NCBI RefSeq assembly: GCF_900128505.1
Contig: NZ_LT669940.1
Location: 1,150,883-1,214,882, forward strand
Origin: Parabacteroides timonensis
GTDB lineage: Bacteria > Bacteroidota > Bacteroidia > Bacteroidales > Tannerellaceae
Direction of reading: 5' to 3'
Length of the DNA stretch: 64,000 bases
Shown piece after piece: positions 1-8,017 of the stretch. The notes beneath the pieces are model-generated. The model did no database searches. It was not told the origin of the DNA and saw only the letters and a list, made by a program, of their open reading frames with translations. Made by a program: the position numbers and the translations under genes. Position 1 is the stretch's first letter, and every line of letters begins with the position of its first letter.

Positions 1-921
1 GATCTCTTTAAGAAAAGAGCCATTCAGGATATACGTATGCAGATGCTATTGGCTTTTATGAACCAGTATTTCGGGATCAATTACCGGGGATCGGAAGATG
101 CGAAGAAGGAGTGGGAGGCTGTTTATCCGAAAATGCTGGCGTATACAGATATAAACCAGCCGGAGAATGTATTTTCCGAAGCGTTCGCCGATGTCATAGG
201 GAGTGCTGCCGGAATCGAACTATATATGAAGACCGGACAGCAGCCGGCCAGCCGGAATGAAAGTAATCAGAAATTGTTCGATTGGTATAAGGTTAACCTG
301 AAAGGACGTGTACAGGAAGTTGCGATGAGTAATATTATCCTGGAAGATGCCTCGAACGAAAGCTTTTCTACCGATATCCCTTCCTTGTATGGAGAGTTTA
401 AAGAATTGTATCCGTCCAGTAAGCTGATCCCTGCCCTGGATGAGGCTGTACAGAAAAATATTTTGTTCAACAAGCTTGATCTTCCGGAAGGTATCCATAT
501 TTTGAATACGGACAGTGTACGTTCCTTTAAAGAAATAACCGACCGGTATTTGGGTAAAGTTATTTTTATAGATATCTGGGCTACCTGGTGTGGTCCCTGC
601 CGTGCTTCGTTTGCCCATGTGAAACCCTTGCAGCAGTATGCAAAAGAAAATGACATCGTATTGTTGTATGTTTCTATCGACCGTCCGATGAATGCGGATC
701 TATGGAAAAAGATGGCCGGCTATTACGACCTTAAAGGCGATCATGTTATTATTAATGAGTATTTTAGGATGGATATCTATAACACCTATGGCAATAACGG
801 AATGTTAAGTATCCCTCATTGTGCCATTATCAACAAAAAAGGAGAACTGCAATTTAAAGGAGCCGCAAGCCCTGAAAATATGGATAAGCTGGCTGAACAG
901 TTGCAGGAAGCGGCCCAATAA
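1..921 (+). CDS. TlpA-like thioredoxin-fold protein, 3' part only
   Basis: The reading frame is open from the first base of the window, so the true start lies upstream and the gene is 5'-truncated; an internal ATG at 37 should not be taken as the start. The C-terminal half is a thioredoxin fold of the TlpA/ResA type, with the active-site motif WCGPC (TGG at about 581) preceded by a typical beta strand (VIFIDIWAT) and followed by a cis-Pro segment (SIPHCAI). Such proteins are usually periplasmic, membrane-anchored or lipoprotein thiol-disulfide reductases, often encoded near SusC/SusD loci. The upstream 150 residues have no domain I can name. It ends 33 bp from the convergent sigma-factor gene. 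Fold assignment is firm; substrate unknown. Confidence 0.85.
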   Translation, partial: DLFKKRAIQDIRMQMLLAFMNQYFGINYRGSEDAKKEWEAVYPKMLAYTDINQPENVFSEAFADVIGSAAGIELYMKTGQQPASRNESNQKLFDWYKVNLKGRVQEVAMSNIILEDASNESFSTDIPSLYGEFKELYPSSKLIPALDEAVQKNILFNKLDLPEGIHILNTDSVRSFKEITDRYLGKVIFIDIWATWCGPCRASFAHVKPLQQYAKENDIVLLYVSIDRPMNADLWKKMAGYYDLKGDHVIINEYFRMDIYNTYGNNGMLSIPHCAIINKKGELQFKGAASPENMDKLAEQLQEAAQ

Positions 922-954
922 GTTTTAAATAGCATATAGAGTTTCAATAAGCCT

Positions 955-1545
955 TTACGAAAGCAGGTTTTTGGGAAATAATAATAAGATTAACGGTAAG
1001 TAATCTTTTAAGCTAACCCGTAGCTGTTTCAAGGCTTGTTGGATTCGGTAATTCACAGTTTGGGTCGATACCTGTAAAATCTCGGCAATCTCCTTGTAAC
1101 TTTTATTTTCGAAGCGGTGCATGACAAAAGCTTCCCGATAGCTGGCGGGTAAAGCTTGTATTGCCTGGCTGATATGTTTCTTCAATTCTTCCGTCTGCGT
1201 GAAATCGTTGTCTTGCAGCATTTCCAGCATATACTCATAGTAACGTGTCTCTGCCCTCAGTTGCGACTGCTGGCGGGTAAGCTGGTTGATACTTCTGTGA
1301 TAGACTGTTTTGTACAGATACTGGCTGAAAGAGGTATTGAATATTTGTGCCTCCCTGTTTTCCCATAACCATAACATGATATCCTGCACGATCTCTTCGG
1401 CATCTTCCAGACTGACAAACCGGTTTGCATACGTACACAACATCGGGTAGTATCTTCTGAATAAGGTACCATAGGCTTTTTTATCTCCACGTTGCATGGC
1501 CGATAACAGAAATGAATCGTCTATTGCTTGTGAGGGCTTTTTCAT
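955..1545 (-). CDS. ECF-type RNA polymerase sigma factor (locus 1)
   Basis: This 196-residue protein has the two-domain layout of extracytoplasmic-function sigma factors of Bacteroidetes. Region 2 lies at about residues 27-65 (the stretch with EEIVQDIMLWLWENRE) and region 4 at about 132-178 (LPASYREAF, then helix-turn-helix YKEIAEILQVSTQTVNYRI). These factors are held by a FecR-type anti-sigma and released on a signal from a TonB-dependent transporter. The partner FecR gene (1669) is divergent rather than downstream, which is less usual. The start is supported by an AAGGAG sequence on the minus strand (complement near 1552-1558) and a TAACTTTG -7-like box (1565-1572), although no well-spaced -33 box is visible. 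It probably drives the SusC/SusD operon to its right. Confidence 0.93.
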   Translation of the reverse strand: MKKPSQAIDDSFLLSAMQRGDKKAYGTLFRRYYPMLCTYANRFVSLEDAEEIVQDIMLWLWENREAQIFNTSFSQYLYKTVYHRSINQLTRQQSQLRAETRYYEYMLEMLQDNDFTQTEELKKHISQAIQALPASYREAFVMHRFENKSYKEIAEILQVSTQTVNYRIQQALKQLRVSLKDYLPLILLLFPKNLLS

Positions 1546-1668
1546 ACAACTGTCTCCTTGTCGGCAAAGTTAGCTTTTTTGTTGAATAAAAAAAATATCA
1601 AAAAAAAGTGGACTTTCGTTTAGTAATCCGTCGGAGTTCCCTTGTCTAATATATAAACAGGCATAAAA

Positions 1669-2688
1669 ATGAAAATGGAAACATTTAATATAGATCAGAT
1701 AGAAGAACTTCTTCCCCGGTATTGTTCCGGCGAGGCGACGGTAGAGGAATGTCGGATGGTGGAGGAATGGATCGGGCAATCGGAAGATAATTACCGGATT
1801 GTCAAACAAATCTATGCCATCGATCAGGTAATGGGTACGGCACAGATGGAATCGAAGGTGAATACCGAAAAGGCTTTAGCATCTGTTTGTGGCAGAATGA
1901 CAAAGAAGTCCCAAGTAAACATGTTTACTTGGCTGCAACGCGTTGCAGCCATCCTCTTTATCCCTCTTCTTATTATTTGGGGGATCGAACATTTTACTCC
2001 CCGAACAGAGCTGGCTCAAATGATCGAGATAAAAACAAATCCGGGAATGACGACCACCGTCGATCTTCCGGACGGATCTAAAGTATACCTCAATTCGGAG
2101 TCATCTTTGGCTTATCCTTCTTTTTTCAGTGAAGACAAGAGATGCGTGCAGTTGAAAGGGGAGGCTTTCTTCGAAGTACAAAAAGACCCCGAACATCGTT
2201 TCATTGTTTCAGCTCCCAACCATACGCAGATCGAGGTGTTAGGTACATCCTTTAATGTGGAAGCTTTTGAGAGAGACTCATTTGTATCTACTACGCTGGT
2301 TGAAGGTAAGGTTTGCTTTGCCTATCAGAAGAACCAGCAGCCTGCCACGGTAGTAATGAAGCCCGGACAAAAATTAATCTACAATACAACTTCTTCTCAG
2401 GTCAAACTGATCCAGACAAGCGGTGAAACCGAAACGGCCTGGAAAGACGGAAAAATCGTTTTCCTGGCAACTCCGCTGCCGGAAGCGTTACGGATGTTGG
2501 AGAAACGGTTTAATGTTGACTTTGTTTTATCCAATAACCGTATTCGTACAGAGGCATTCAATGGCTCTTTCACCAATCAGCGACTGGAACGTATATTGGA
2601 AATATTTAAAATATCATCAAATATAAAATGGCGTTATCTGGATACTCAGGATACGACGAATGAGAGAACTCGAATAGAAATTTATTAA
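1669..2688 (+). CDS. FecR-family anti-sigma factor (locus 1)
   Basis: A 339-residue inner-membrane anti-sigma factor. The N-terminal 80 residues are cytoplasmic and include the sigma-binding segment (LLPRYCSGEATVEE). A single membrane span follows at about residues 88-106 (VAAILFIPLLIIWGIEHF). Then comes the periplasmic FecR domain with its usual signature (TTVDLPDGSKVYLNSESSL, TSFNVEAF) and a C-terminal STN-like segment (PLPEALRMLEKRFNVDF). By family knowledge it relays occupancy of the outer-membrane SusC protein (2843) to the ECF sigma factor (955-1545). It is separated from SusC by 154 bp holding two hairpins, so the transporter may be under extra control. The ATG at 1669 is followed by a second ATG two codons later. 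Confidence 0.93.
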   Translation: MKMETFNIDQIEELLPRYCSGEATVEECRMVEEWIGQSEDNYRIVKQIYAIDQVMGTAQMESKVNTEKALASVCGRMTKKSQVNMFTWLQRVAAILFIPLLIIWGIEHFTPRTELAQMIEIKTNPGMTTTVDLPDGSKVYLNSESSLAYPSFFSEDKRCVQLKGEAFFEVQKDPEHRFIVSAPNHTQIEVLGTSFNVEAFERDSFVSTTLVEGKVCFAYQKNQQPATVVMKPGQKLIYNTTSSQVKLIQTSGETETAWKDGKIVFLATPLPEALRMLEKRFNVDFVLSNNRIRTEAFNGSFTNQRLERILEIFKISSNIKWRYLDTQDTTNERTRIEIY

Positions 2689-2704
2689 CCTAATTGAAAA
2701 AATC

Positions 2705-2725
2705 ATGAAAAGTAAACCACCCTAG
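2705..2725 (+). other. six-codon leader ORF ending Pro-Pro-stop (possible)
   Basis: ATG AAA AGT AAA CCA CCC TAG encodes MKSKPP just after the FecR gene and 7 bases before a strong hairpin. A tiny ORF ending in Pro-Pro-stop in front of a hairpin resembles an attenuation leader. It may equally be chance. Confidence 0.2.
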
Positions 2726-2732
2726 AGAAAAA

Positions 2733-2766
2733 CATCCGGTGAAATATTGGAGTATTTCACCGGATG
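2733..2766 (+). terminator. strong hairpin between FecR and SusC (terminator or attenuator)
   Basis: Perfect 14-bp stem (CATCCGGTGAAATA at 2733-2746 with its complement at 2753-2766) closing a TTGGAG loop. No T-run follows, so it could be an attenuator, a processing site or an imperfect terminator. Confidence 0.6.
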
Positions 2767-2785
2767 GAAAGAATTAATTTAAAAC

Positions 2786-2803
2786 GCTTGTTTGGAGACA
2801 AGC
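2786..2803 (+). promoter_or_regulatory. second hairpin with the same TTGGAG loop, 5' of susC
   Basis: Stem GCTTGT (2786-2791) pairs with ACAAGC (2798-2803) and closes loop TTGGAG (2792-2797), identical to the loop of the hairpin at 2733-2766. It lies 39 bp before the SusC start codon, inside the presumed leader. Confidence 0.45.
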
Positions 2804-2842
2804 ATAGTAAATCATTTTTATTAATTAGATCAGTACAAAGTT

Positions 2843-5800
2843 ATGCAAAAACATTTTAATACCCAACAGTTTTGGGTAGCAGAGTTTCTGCGGTTTATCT
2901 TAAATAAAATACCGAGAGTTATGAAATTGTCAGTCTTCTTACTAGTATGTACTATTGGTTTGGCACAAGCAGCCGACAGCTATGCTCAAAAGGCGACTGT
3001 GAGTCTGGAGATGCGGAACCAAACAGTAAAGGAGATATTGGATGAGATAGAGGAACAGTCTGATTTCTCTTTCTTCTTCAATATTAAGCATGTCGACCTG
3101 CAGCGGAGAGTTTCTGTTGTAGTTGATAAAAGCGATATATTTAAAGTGTTAGAAACTGTGTTTGCCGGTACGGATGTGCGTTATTCGGTGGTGGATAGAA
3201 AGATTATTCTTTCTACGGAGAAGCAGGAAATACAGCAAATAACTCAAGATAAAAAAGTTACCGGTGTTGTCAAAGACCAACATGGCGAGCCGGTTATCGG
3301 AGCGAATGTCTCAGTAAAAGGTACGACTATAGGTACAATTACCGGTATTGATGGTGATTTTGCATTGGAAGTTCCGGTAGATGCTGTCATCCAAGTCTCT
3401 TATATTGGTTATGTCTCTCAAGAACTTCGTTTAGGTAGTAAAAAACATTTGGATGTTGTGTTGAGAGAAGACTCTCAAGCGTTGGATGAAGTCGTTGTTG
3501 TTGGTTATGGTGTACAAAAGAAGATAAATCTGACAGGATCGGTATCTGCTATTAAGAGCGAAGAATTGGAACGCCAACCGATTGTTACCATGAAAGATGC
3601 GTTGGCTGGTTTGGCTCCGGGTTTGACAGTCGTAAAATCATCGGGACAGCCCGGATCAAGTAATCCGACCATTACCGTACGTGGGGTGGGAACATGGAAA
3701 AATGCAGGTCCTCTCGTATTAGTAGACGGTATGTCGATGAGTATTGCAGATGTTTTGCCAAATGATATTGAAAGTATCTCGGTGTTGAAGGATGCAGCTT
3801 CAGCTGCCATTTACGGTTCACGTGCTGCCAACGGGGTTATTTTGATTACGACGAAAAAAGGAAAGGAAGGTAAAGTACAAGTTAATTATAATGGAAATGT
3901 CGGTTGGCAACAAGCCACACGTCAGCCGAAGTCGGCTACAGGCTGGCAATATGCAGAGTTGTACAATCGTGCTATGTTGGCTGATGGTAAGGCATTGCCC
4001 GATGGTACAACATTATTGTTCCCGCAGGACAAGATCGATCGTATGAAGAATGGTACAGGAAATATTGATCATAATGAAGCAAATACCGATTGGTTCGATG
4101 AGTTGTTACATACCGCTTTACAACATACACATGATGTTTCTATAACGGGTGGTAACGACCGTGTACAATATGTTGGAACAGTAGGATATGCTAAACAAGA
4201 CGGTATTATCGAATCTTCTTACGAACGTTATAATACTCGTTTGAATACGACGGCTAATTTAGCCGATTGGTTCACTATTCAATCGAATATTGCTTATATC
4301 AATGATGTCAGTAAAGAGAGTCCGGGACTTGGTTATGCCTATTATTATGCACCACGCTCATTCCCTAATATGCCGGTAAAATATTCGGATGGTACTTGGT
4401 CGTTCCATTCTACACCGAAGAACCCGGTACGTATGACAACCGATGAATATGGTTATCAACGATATGAAACGGATAAGCTGTCGTTGTTGTTGTCACCTGA
4501 AATCAAACTGTTCGAGAACTCTTTATTTTTGAAAGGAGTATTAGGGTACGAAAGTAAAACCTCTTATGTAGATAAGTTTGAAAAGAAAGTTATTTACGAT
4601 GCTTTTGAACCGGCAGGGCAGAGTGAAAATATATTCGTGGCTCGTAATACCAAGACGGATACCTGGTATCGTAATCGTAACTTGACTCTTAGTGCAACGG
4701 CCAATTATATGAAAACATTCGGCGATCATGATATTAATGTATTGTTGGGAGCATCACGTGAACAGTTCAGATATAATACGACTGCAGCTTCACGAAAAGA
4801 CTTCCCAACTGATGATTTCGAAGTGATCGATCCAGGTGATGCAGCTACAGCTACGGCAACAGGGAATAAGACTTATAGTGCCTTGACTTCCGTATTTGGT
4901 AGAGTGAATTATTCTTATAAAGATCGTTATCTGTTTGAAGCCAATGTGCGTCGTGACGGTTCTTCCAAATTCGCCCGCGGACATCGTTGGGGTACTTTTC
5001 CTTCTTTCTCGGCAGCCTGGAGAATATCTGAAGAGTCTTTCTTCAATCCACTTAAGAGTGCTGTTCAGAACCTTAAACTACGTGCATCATGGGGTAAGTT
5101 GGGTAACCAAAGTATTGATGATTATCTCAGTATGTCTACATATGCCGTAGTAAATGGAGGTACTCGTTTTTATCTGTTCGATGGTACTGTTCAGTCATTG
5201 ATGACGGAAAGTGTTATGGGGAACAATATTATCACCTGGGAGACAAGTACGAATCTGAATTTTGGTTTGGATGTCAATGTGCTTGACAATCGCCTGGGCT
5301 TAACATTCGACTGGTATAATCGGGATACGGATGATATTTTGTTGAGTCTCGAATCTCCCAGCCTACTAGGTATCACACCGCCTATTTCGAATGCTGGCAA
5401 AGTTAGAAACCGCGGATGGGAATTGACTATCAACTGGCAGGATCAGATAAATGAAGATTTCAGTTATAATGTCAATTTCATGTTGTCTGATGTAAAGAAT
5501 AAAATTTTGGATATGCGTGGATACAAGTCGCCGACATCCAGCCTGACAACTCGTATTGAAGGAGAACCGATCGATGCACTGTTCGGTTGGCAAACGCTGG
5601 GGCTTGCCGATACGCAGGAGAAATATGAACAGTATAAAGATGTAATGTTGACATATAACTCGAATTTCTCGATGGGTGATATTATTATCGAGGATTTGGA
5701 TAAAGACGGAAAGATAACGGAAGCTGATAAAAAGATTATTGGTAACCAGATACCTCGTTATACTTTCAGCCTGAACCTGGGATTTAATTATAAGGCGTTA

Positions 5801-6217
5801 GATTTCTCGGCCATGTTCCAGGGAGTTGGTAAAGTCGATGGTTTCCTGGGACGTGATATTATCGAACCGTTAGGTTCACAGACCGCTATGGAAGAGCATT
5901 ATTTTGATTCTTTCGACCCATCGAATCCGACTACCGGTAAGTACTACCCACGTATGACATTGGCTAATCGTTTGAACTATGCCAACATGTCACATTGGGT
6001 ACAGGATGCATCTTATCTGCGTTTGAAGAACTTGCAAGTTGGTTACACCTTCAAGTTCAGTGAGAAATCTCCAGTTGAAAGAGTCAGGTTATATTTTTCA
6101 GGATCCAACTTGTTCACATTGACGAAATACAGAGTCTTTGACCCTGAAAACGGATTGAATACTACTTCTTTCCCAAATTCAAGAGTATATAGCATAGGTG
6201 CTAATGTTACATTTTAA
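2843..6217 (+). CDS. SusC/RagA TonB-dependent outer-membrane transporter (locus 1)
   Basis: An 1124-residue SusC-type transporter that imports oligosaccharides with its SusD lid. In order: signal peptide (the hydrophobic core starts at M27, ATG 2921, so the 26-residue extension may or may not be translated); STN domain (about 55-125), the part that talks to FecR; a CarboxypepD_reg-like beta sandwich (about 135-215); plug domain (from about 220, beginning YGVQKKINLTGSVS) with the conserved ISVLKDAASAAIYGSRAANG segment; and a beta barrel ending in a C-terminal Phe (SIGANVTF). The STN domain confirms the sigma/anti-sigma-coupled type and matches the ECF/FecR genes beside it. SusD follows 14 bp later. 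Confidence 0.96.
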   Translation: MQKHFNTQQFWVAEFLRFILNKIPRVMKLSVFLLVCTIGLAQAADSYAQKATVSLEMRNQTVKEILDEIEEQSDFSFFFNIKHVDLQRRVSVVVDKSDIFKVLETVFAGTDVRYSVVDRKIILSTEKQEIQQITQDKKVTGVVKDQHGEPVIGANVSVKGTTIGTITGIDGDFALEVPVDAVIQVSYIGYVSQELRLGSKKHLDVVLREDSQALDEVVVVGYGVQKKINLTGSVSAIKSEELERQPIVTMKDALAGLAPGLTVVKSSGQPGSSNPTITVRGVGTWKNAGPLVLVDGMSMSIADVLPNDIESISVLKDAASAAIYGSRAANGVILITTKKGKEGKVQVNYNGNVGWQQATRQPKSATGWQYAELYNRAMLADGKALPDGTTLLFPQDKIDRMKNGTGNIDHNEANTDWFDELLHTALQHTHDVSITGGNDRVQYVGTVGYAKQDGIIESSYERYNTRLNTTANLADWFTIQSNIAYINDVSKESPGLGYAYYYAPRSFPNMPVKYSDGTWSFHSTPKNPVRMTTDEYGYQRYETDKLSLLLSPEIKLFENSLFLKGVLGYESKTSYVDKFEKKVIYDAFEPAGQSENIFVARNTKTDTWYRNRNLTLSATANYMKTFGDHDINVLLGASREQFRYNTTAASRKDFPTDDFEVIDPGDAATATATGNKTYSALTSVFGRVNYSYKDRYLFEANVRRDGSSKFARGHRWGTFPSFSAAWRISEESFFNPLKSAVQNLKLRASWGKLGNQSIDDYLSMSTYAVVNGGTRFYLFDGTVQSLMTESVMGNNIITWETSTNLNFGLDVNVLDNRLGLTFDWYNRDTDDILLSLESPSLLGITPPISNAGKVRNRGWELTINWQDQINEDFSYNVNFMLSDVKNKILDMRGYKSPTSSLTTRIEGEPIDALFGWQTLGLADTQEKYEQYKDVMLTYNSNFSMGDIIIEDLDKDGKITEADKKIIGNQIPRYTFSLNLGFNYKALDFSAMFQGVGKVDGFLGRDIIEPLGSQTAMEEHYFDSFDPSNPTTGKYYPRMTLANRLNYANMSHWVQDASYLRLKNLQVGYTFKFSEKSPVERVRLYFSGSNLFTLTKYRVFDPENGLNTTSFPNSRVYSIGANVTF

Positions 6218-6231
6218 AACTTAAAATTATT

Positions 6232-7923
6232 ATGAAATATAAACTTTTATCAATAGCTTTTCTTGTAGGATGTGCTTTGTGTTCTTGTGATGATGTGTTG
6301 GATGCACTTCCCGAAGATAAATTGCCGGAGGAAACTTTTTGGCAAACACCCGGTAACGTTCGTGCCTTTGTGGCTGATGTATATTCTCGTGCTTTCCCGT
6401 TAGAATATGAGATGCATCCCTGTTTCGACGAAGCGATGTCCGATAACTCCCACATGGCCTGGGAGGGATGGTATACCGATATTAAATTAGTTGGTAACGG
6501 TTCATATCTTACAACCACTTCTGTTGTAAATAATAATTGGGCGTATGCTTATACCAACATCCGTATGGCTTGGCAGTTTCTGCAAAATATAGAAAAATGT
6601 TCTGAGTTGGACATTACAGAAAAAGAGGCGCTTACCGGACAAATACGCTTTTTCTTAGCTTATAGTTATATTCGTTTAGTCGCCTTGTACGGGGATGTAC
6701 CTTTAATAGAAAAAGTTCTAACTGAGGAAGAAGCCAAAATTCAGACAAGAACACCCAAGACTGAAGTGTTGGCGTTTGCTCATAATCAACTCGATCAAGC
6801 AATTAGAGAGTTAGATGGTAAATCACTTGGAAAAGGACGTGTTACGGCTGGAGCTTGCAAGGCGTTGAAAGCACGTGCTTATTTGTGGGAAAATGATTTC
6901 AGTAATCTGTTGATTGTAACATCGGATTTGATTGGTAAATATTCGCTTAACATAGCCGGTGAAACACCTTATGCCGACCTGTTTAACGGGAATGCCGAAG
7001 ATGCAGATGAAATTATTCTGGCGCGTGAACATGCTCATACGACCGGAAGTATCACTACTGGCAACCGATTGAATCAAGCTTTTTTCCTCAAAGAAATGTC
7101 TGGCGGAGATGCACTTCGTGCGCTTACTCCTACAGGAAGTTTGGTCGATGCTTACCCCATGGCTGATGGGCGATTGATACATGAAAATGGTTCAACCTAT
7201 AATCCGAAAGATCCTTATAAAGATAGGGATCCCCGTTTGGCACAATCTATTATCTATCCGACTTCTACGATCCGTGAATCGAAAACTATGACATGGGTTC
7301 TCTATGACCCGGAATCTGAAGAAAGTATCCCGGGACAACGTTATGATGCGAAAGAACCTTCGTCAACCGGATATGTATGGAAGAAGTATTGCGACTGGAG
7401 CGATCATGCTATGGTTCAAATCCTGGACGGTGGTGTAGATGTTATTTATTTTCGTTATGCAGATGTACTGCTAATGCATGCTGAGGCGCTGCTTGAAACG
7501 AAAGGGGTTGCTGCTTCTTCTGAAATATTCGCTATTATCAATCAATTACGTGATCGTTGCGGTGGTGGGCGTGTGATAGAAGCCAACTATACGTCGGAAG
7601 ATGCCCTACGGTTGTTGGTTCGTAATGAACGTCGTGTGGAATTGGCAAACGAAGGTTTGCGTTTCTTCGACATCCGTCGTTGGAAGGTTGCTGAAAAAAC
7701 GGTGGCAGTCTCTGGTGAGGGGATGAATGGAGAAGTGTACGGTGCTTTTATGCGTTTGGATGGTGTCGGAGCTACCGACAGGACAGTAACTGTGGACGGT
7801 GTTCCCCGCCGTTATGTTGAAATGTACAATTTTGATCCTTCTAAACATTATTTGTTTCCGGTTCCGTCTAAAGACATCGACTTGACCAATGGGGCGTTGA
7901 CGCAAAATCAAGGATGGAATTAG
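6232..7923 (+). CDS. SusD/RagB-family glycan-binding lipoprotein (locus 1)
   Basis: A 563-residue surface lipoprotein. It has a lipobox signal peptide (LLSIAFLVGCALCSC), then SusD N-terminal TPR-like helices (VYSRAFPLEYEM, QIRFFLAYSYIRLVALYGDVPL), the central glycan-binding part, and the typical C-terminal block (VIYFRYADVLLMHAEALLE, RNERRVELANEGLRFFDIRRW, HYLFPVPSKDIDLTNG). SusD proteins cap the SusC barrel and capture the glycan. It is 14 bp behind SusC and certainly in the same operon. An intrinsic terminator-like hairpin follows (7952-7996), so the glycosidase genes further right may be expressed at a lower level or from their own promoter. Confidence 0.96.
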   Translation: MKYKLLSIAFLVGCALCSCDDVLDALPEDKLPEETFWQTPGNVRAFVADVYSRAFPLEYEMHPCFDEAMSDNSHMAWEGWYTDIKLVGNGSYLTTTSVVNNNWAYAYTNIRMAWQFLQNIEKCSELDITEKEALTGQIRFFLAYSYIRLVALYGDVPLIEKVLTEEEAKIQTRTPKTEVLAFAHNQLDQAIRELDGKSLGKGRVTAGACKALKARAYLWENDFSNLLIVTSDLIGKYSLNIAGETPYADLFNGNAEDADEIILAREHAHTTGSITTGNRLNQAFFLKEMSGGDALRALTPTGSLVDAYPMADGRLIHENGSTYNPKDPYKDRDPRLAQSIIYPTSTIRESKTMTWVLYDPESEESIPGQRYDAKEPSSTGYVWKKYCDWSDHAMVQILDGGVDVIYFRYADVLLMHAEALLETKGVAASSEIFAIINQLRDRCGGGRVIEANYTSEDALRLLVRNERRVELANEGLRFFDIRRWKVAEKTVAVSGEGMNGEVYGAFMRLDGVGATDRTVTVDGVPRRYVEMYNFDPSKHYLFPVPSKDIDLTNGALTQNQGWN

Positions 7924-7951
7924 TGAAATTCTTTCTCTTTAGTTATAAAGT

Positions 7952-7996
7952 AAAAGAGGTTGTGTCAATAAAATGTTGAATAGCACAGCCTCTTTT
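7952..7996 (+). terminator. hairpin terminator after SusD
   Basis: AAAAGAGGTTGTG (7952-7964) pairs with CACAGCCTCTTTT (7984-7996) with one G-T wobble, a 13-bp stem ending in a T-run. The in-frame ATG at 7973 lies in its loop, which argues that the next gene starts at 8018 instead. Confidence 0.75.
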
Positions 7997-8017
7997 CAAT
8001 CTGATAGAAATCAAATC

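Noticed and set aside
1621..1650. A copy of the locus 2 ECF promoter before the locus 1 FecR gene
   Set aside because: A TTGTCT is present at 1642-1647 but no AGGGG stands at the right distance; locus 1 has its own sigma factor.
7973..8017. In-frame ATG at 7973 as the start of the GH3 gene
   Set aside because: It lies in the loop of the terminator hairpin 7952-7996 and would place 15 residues before a normal signal peptide; ATG 8018 is the better start.
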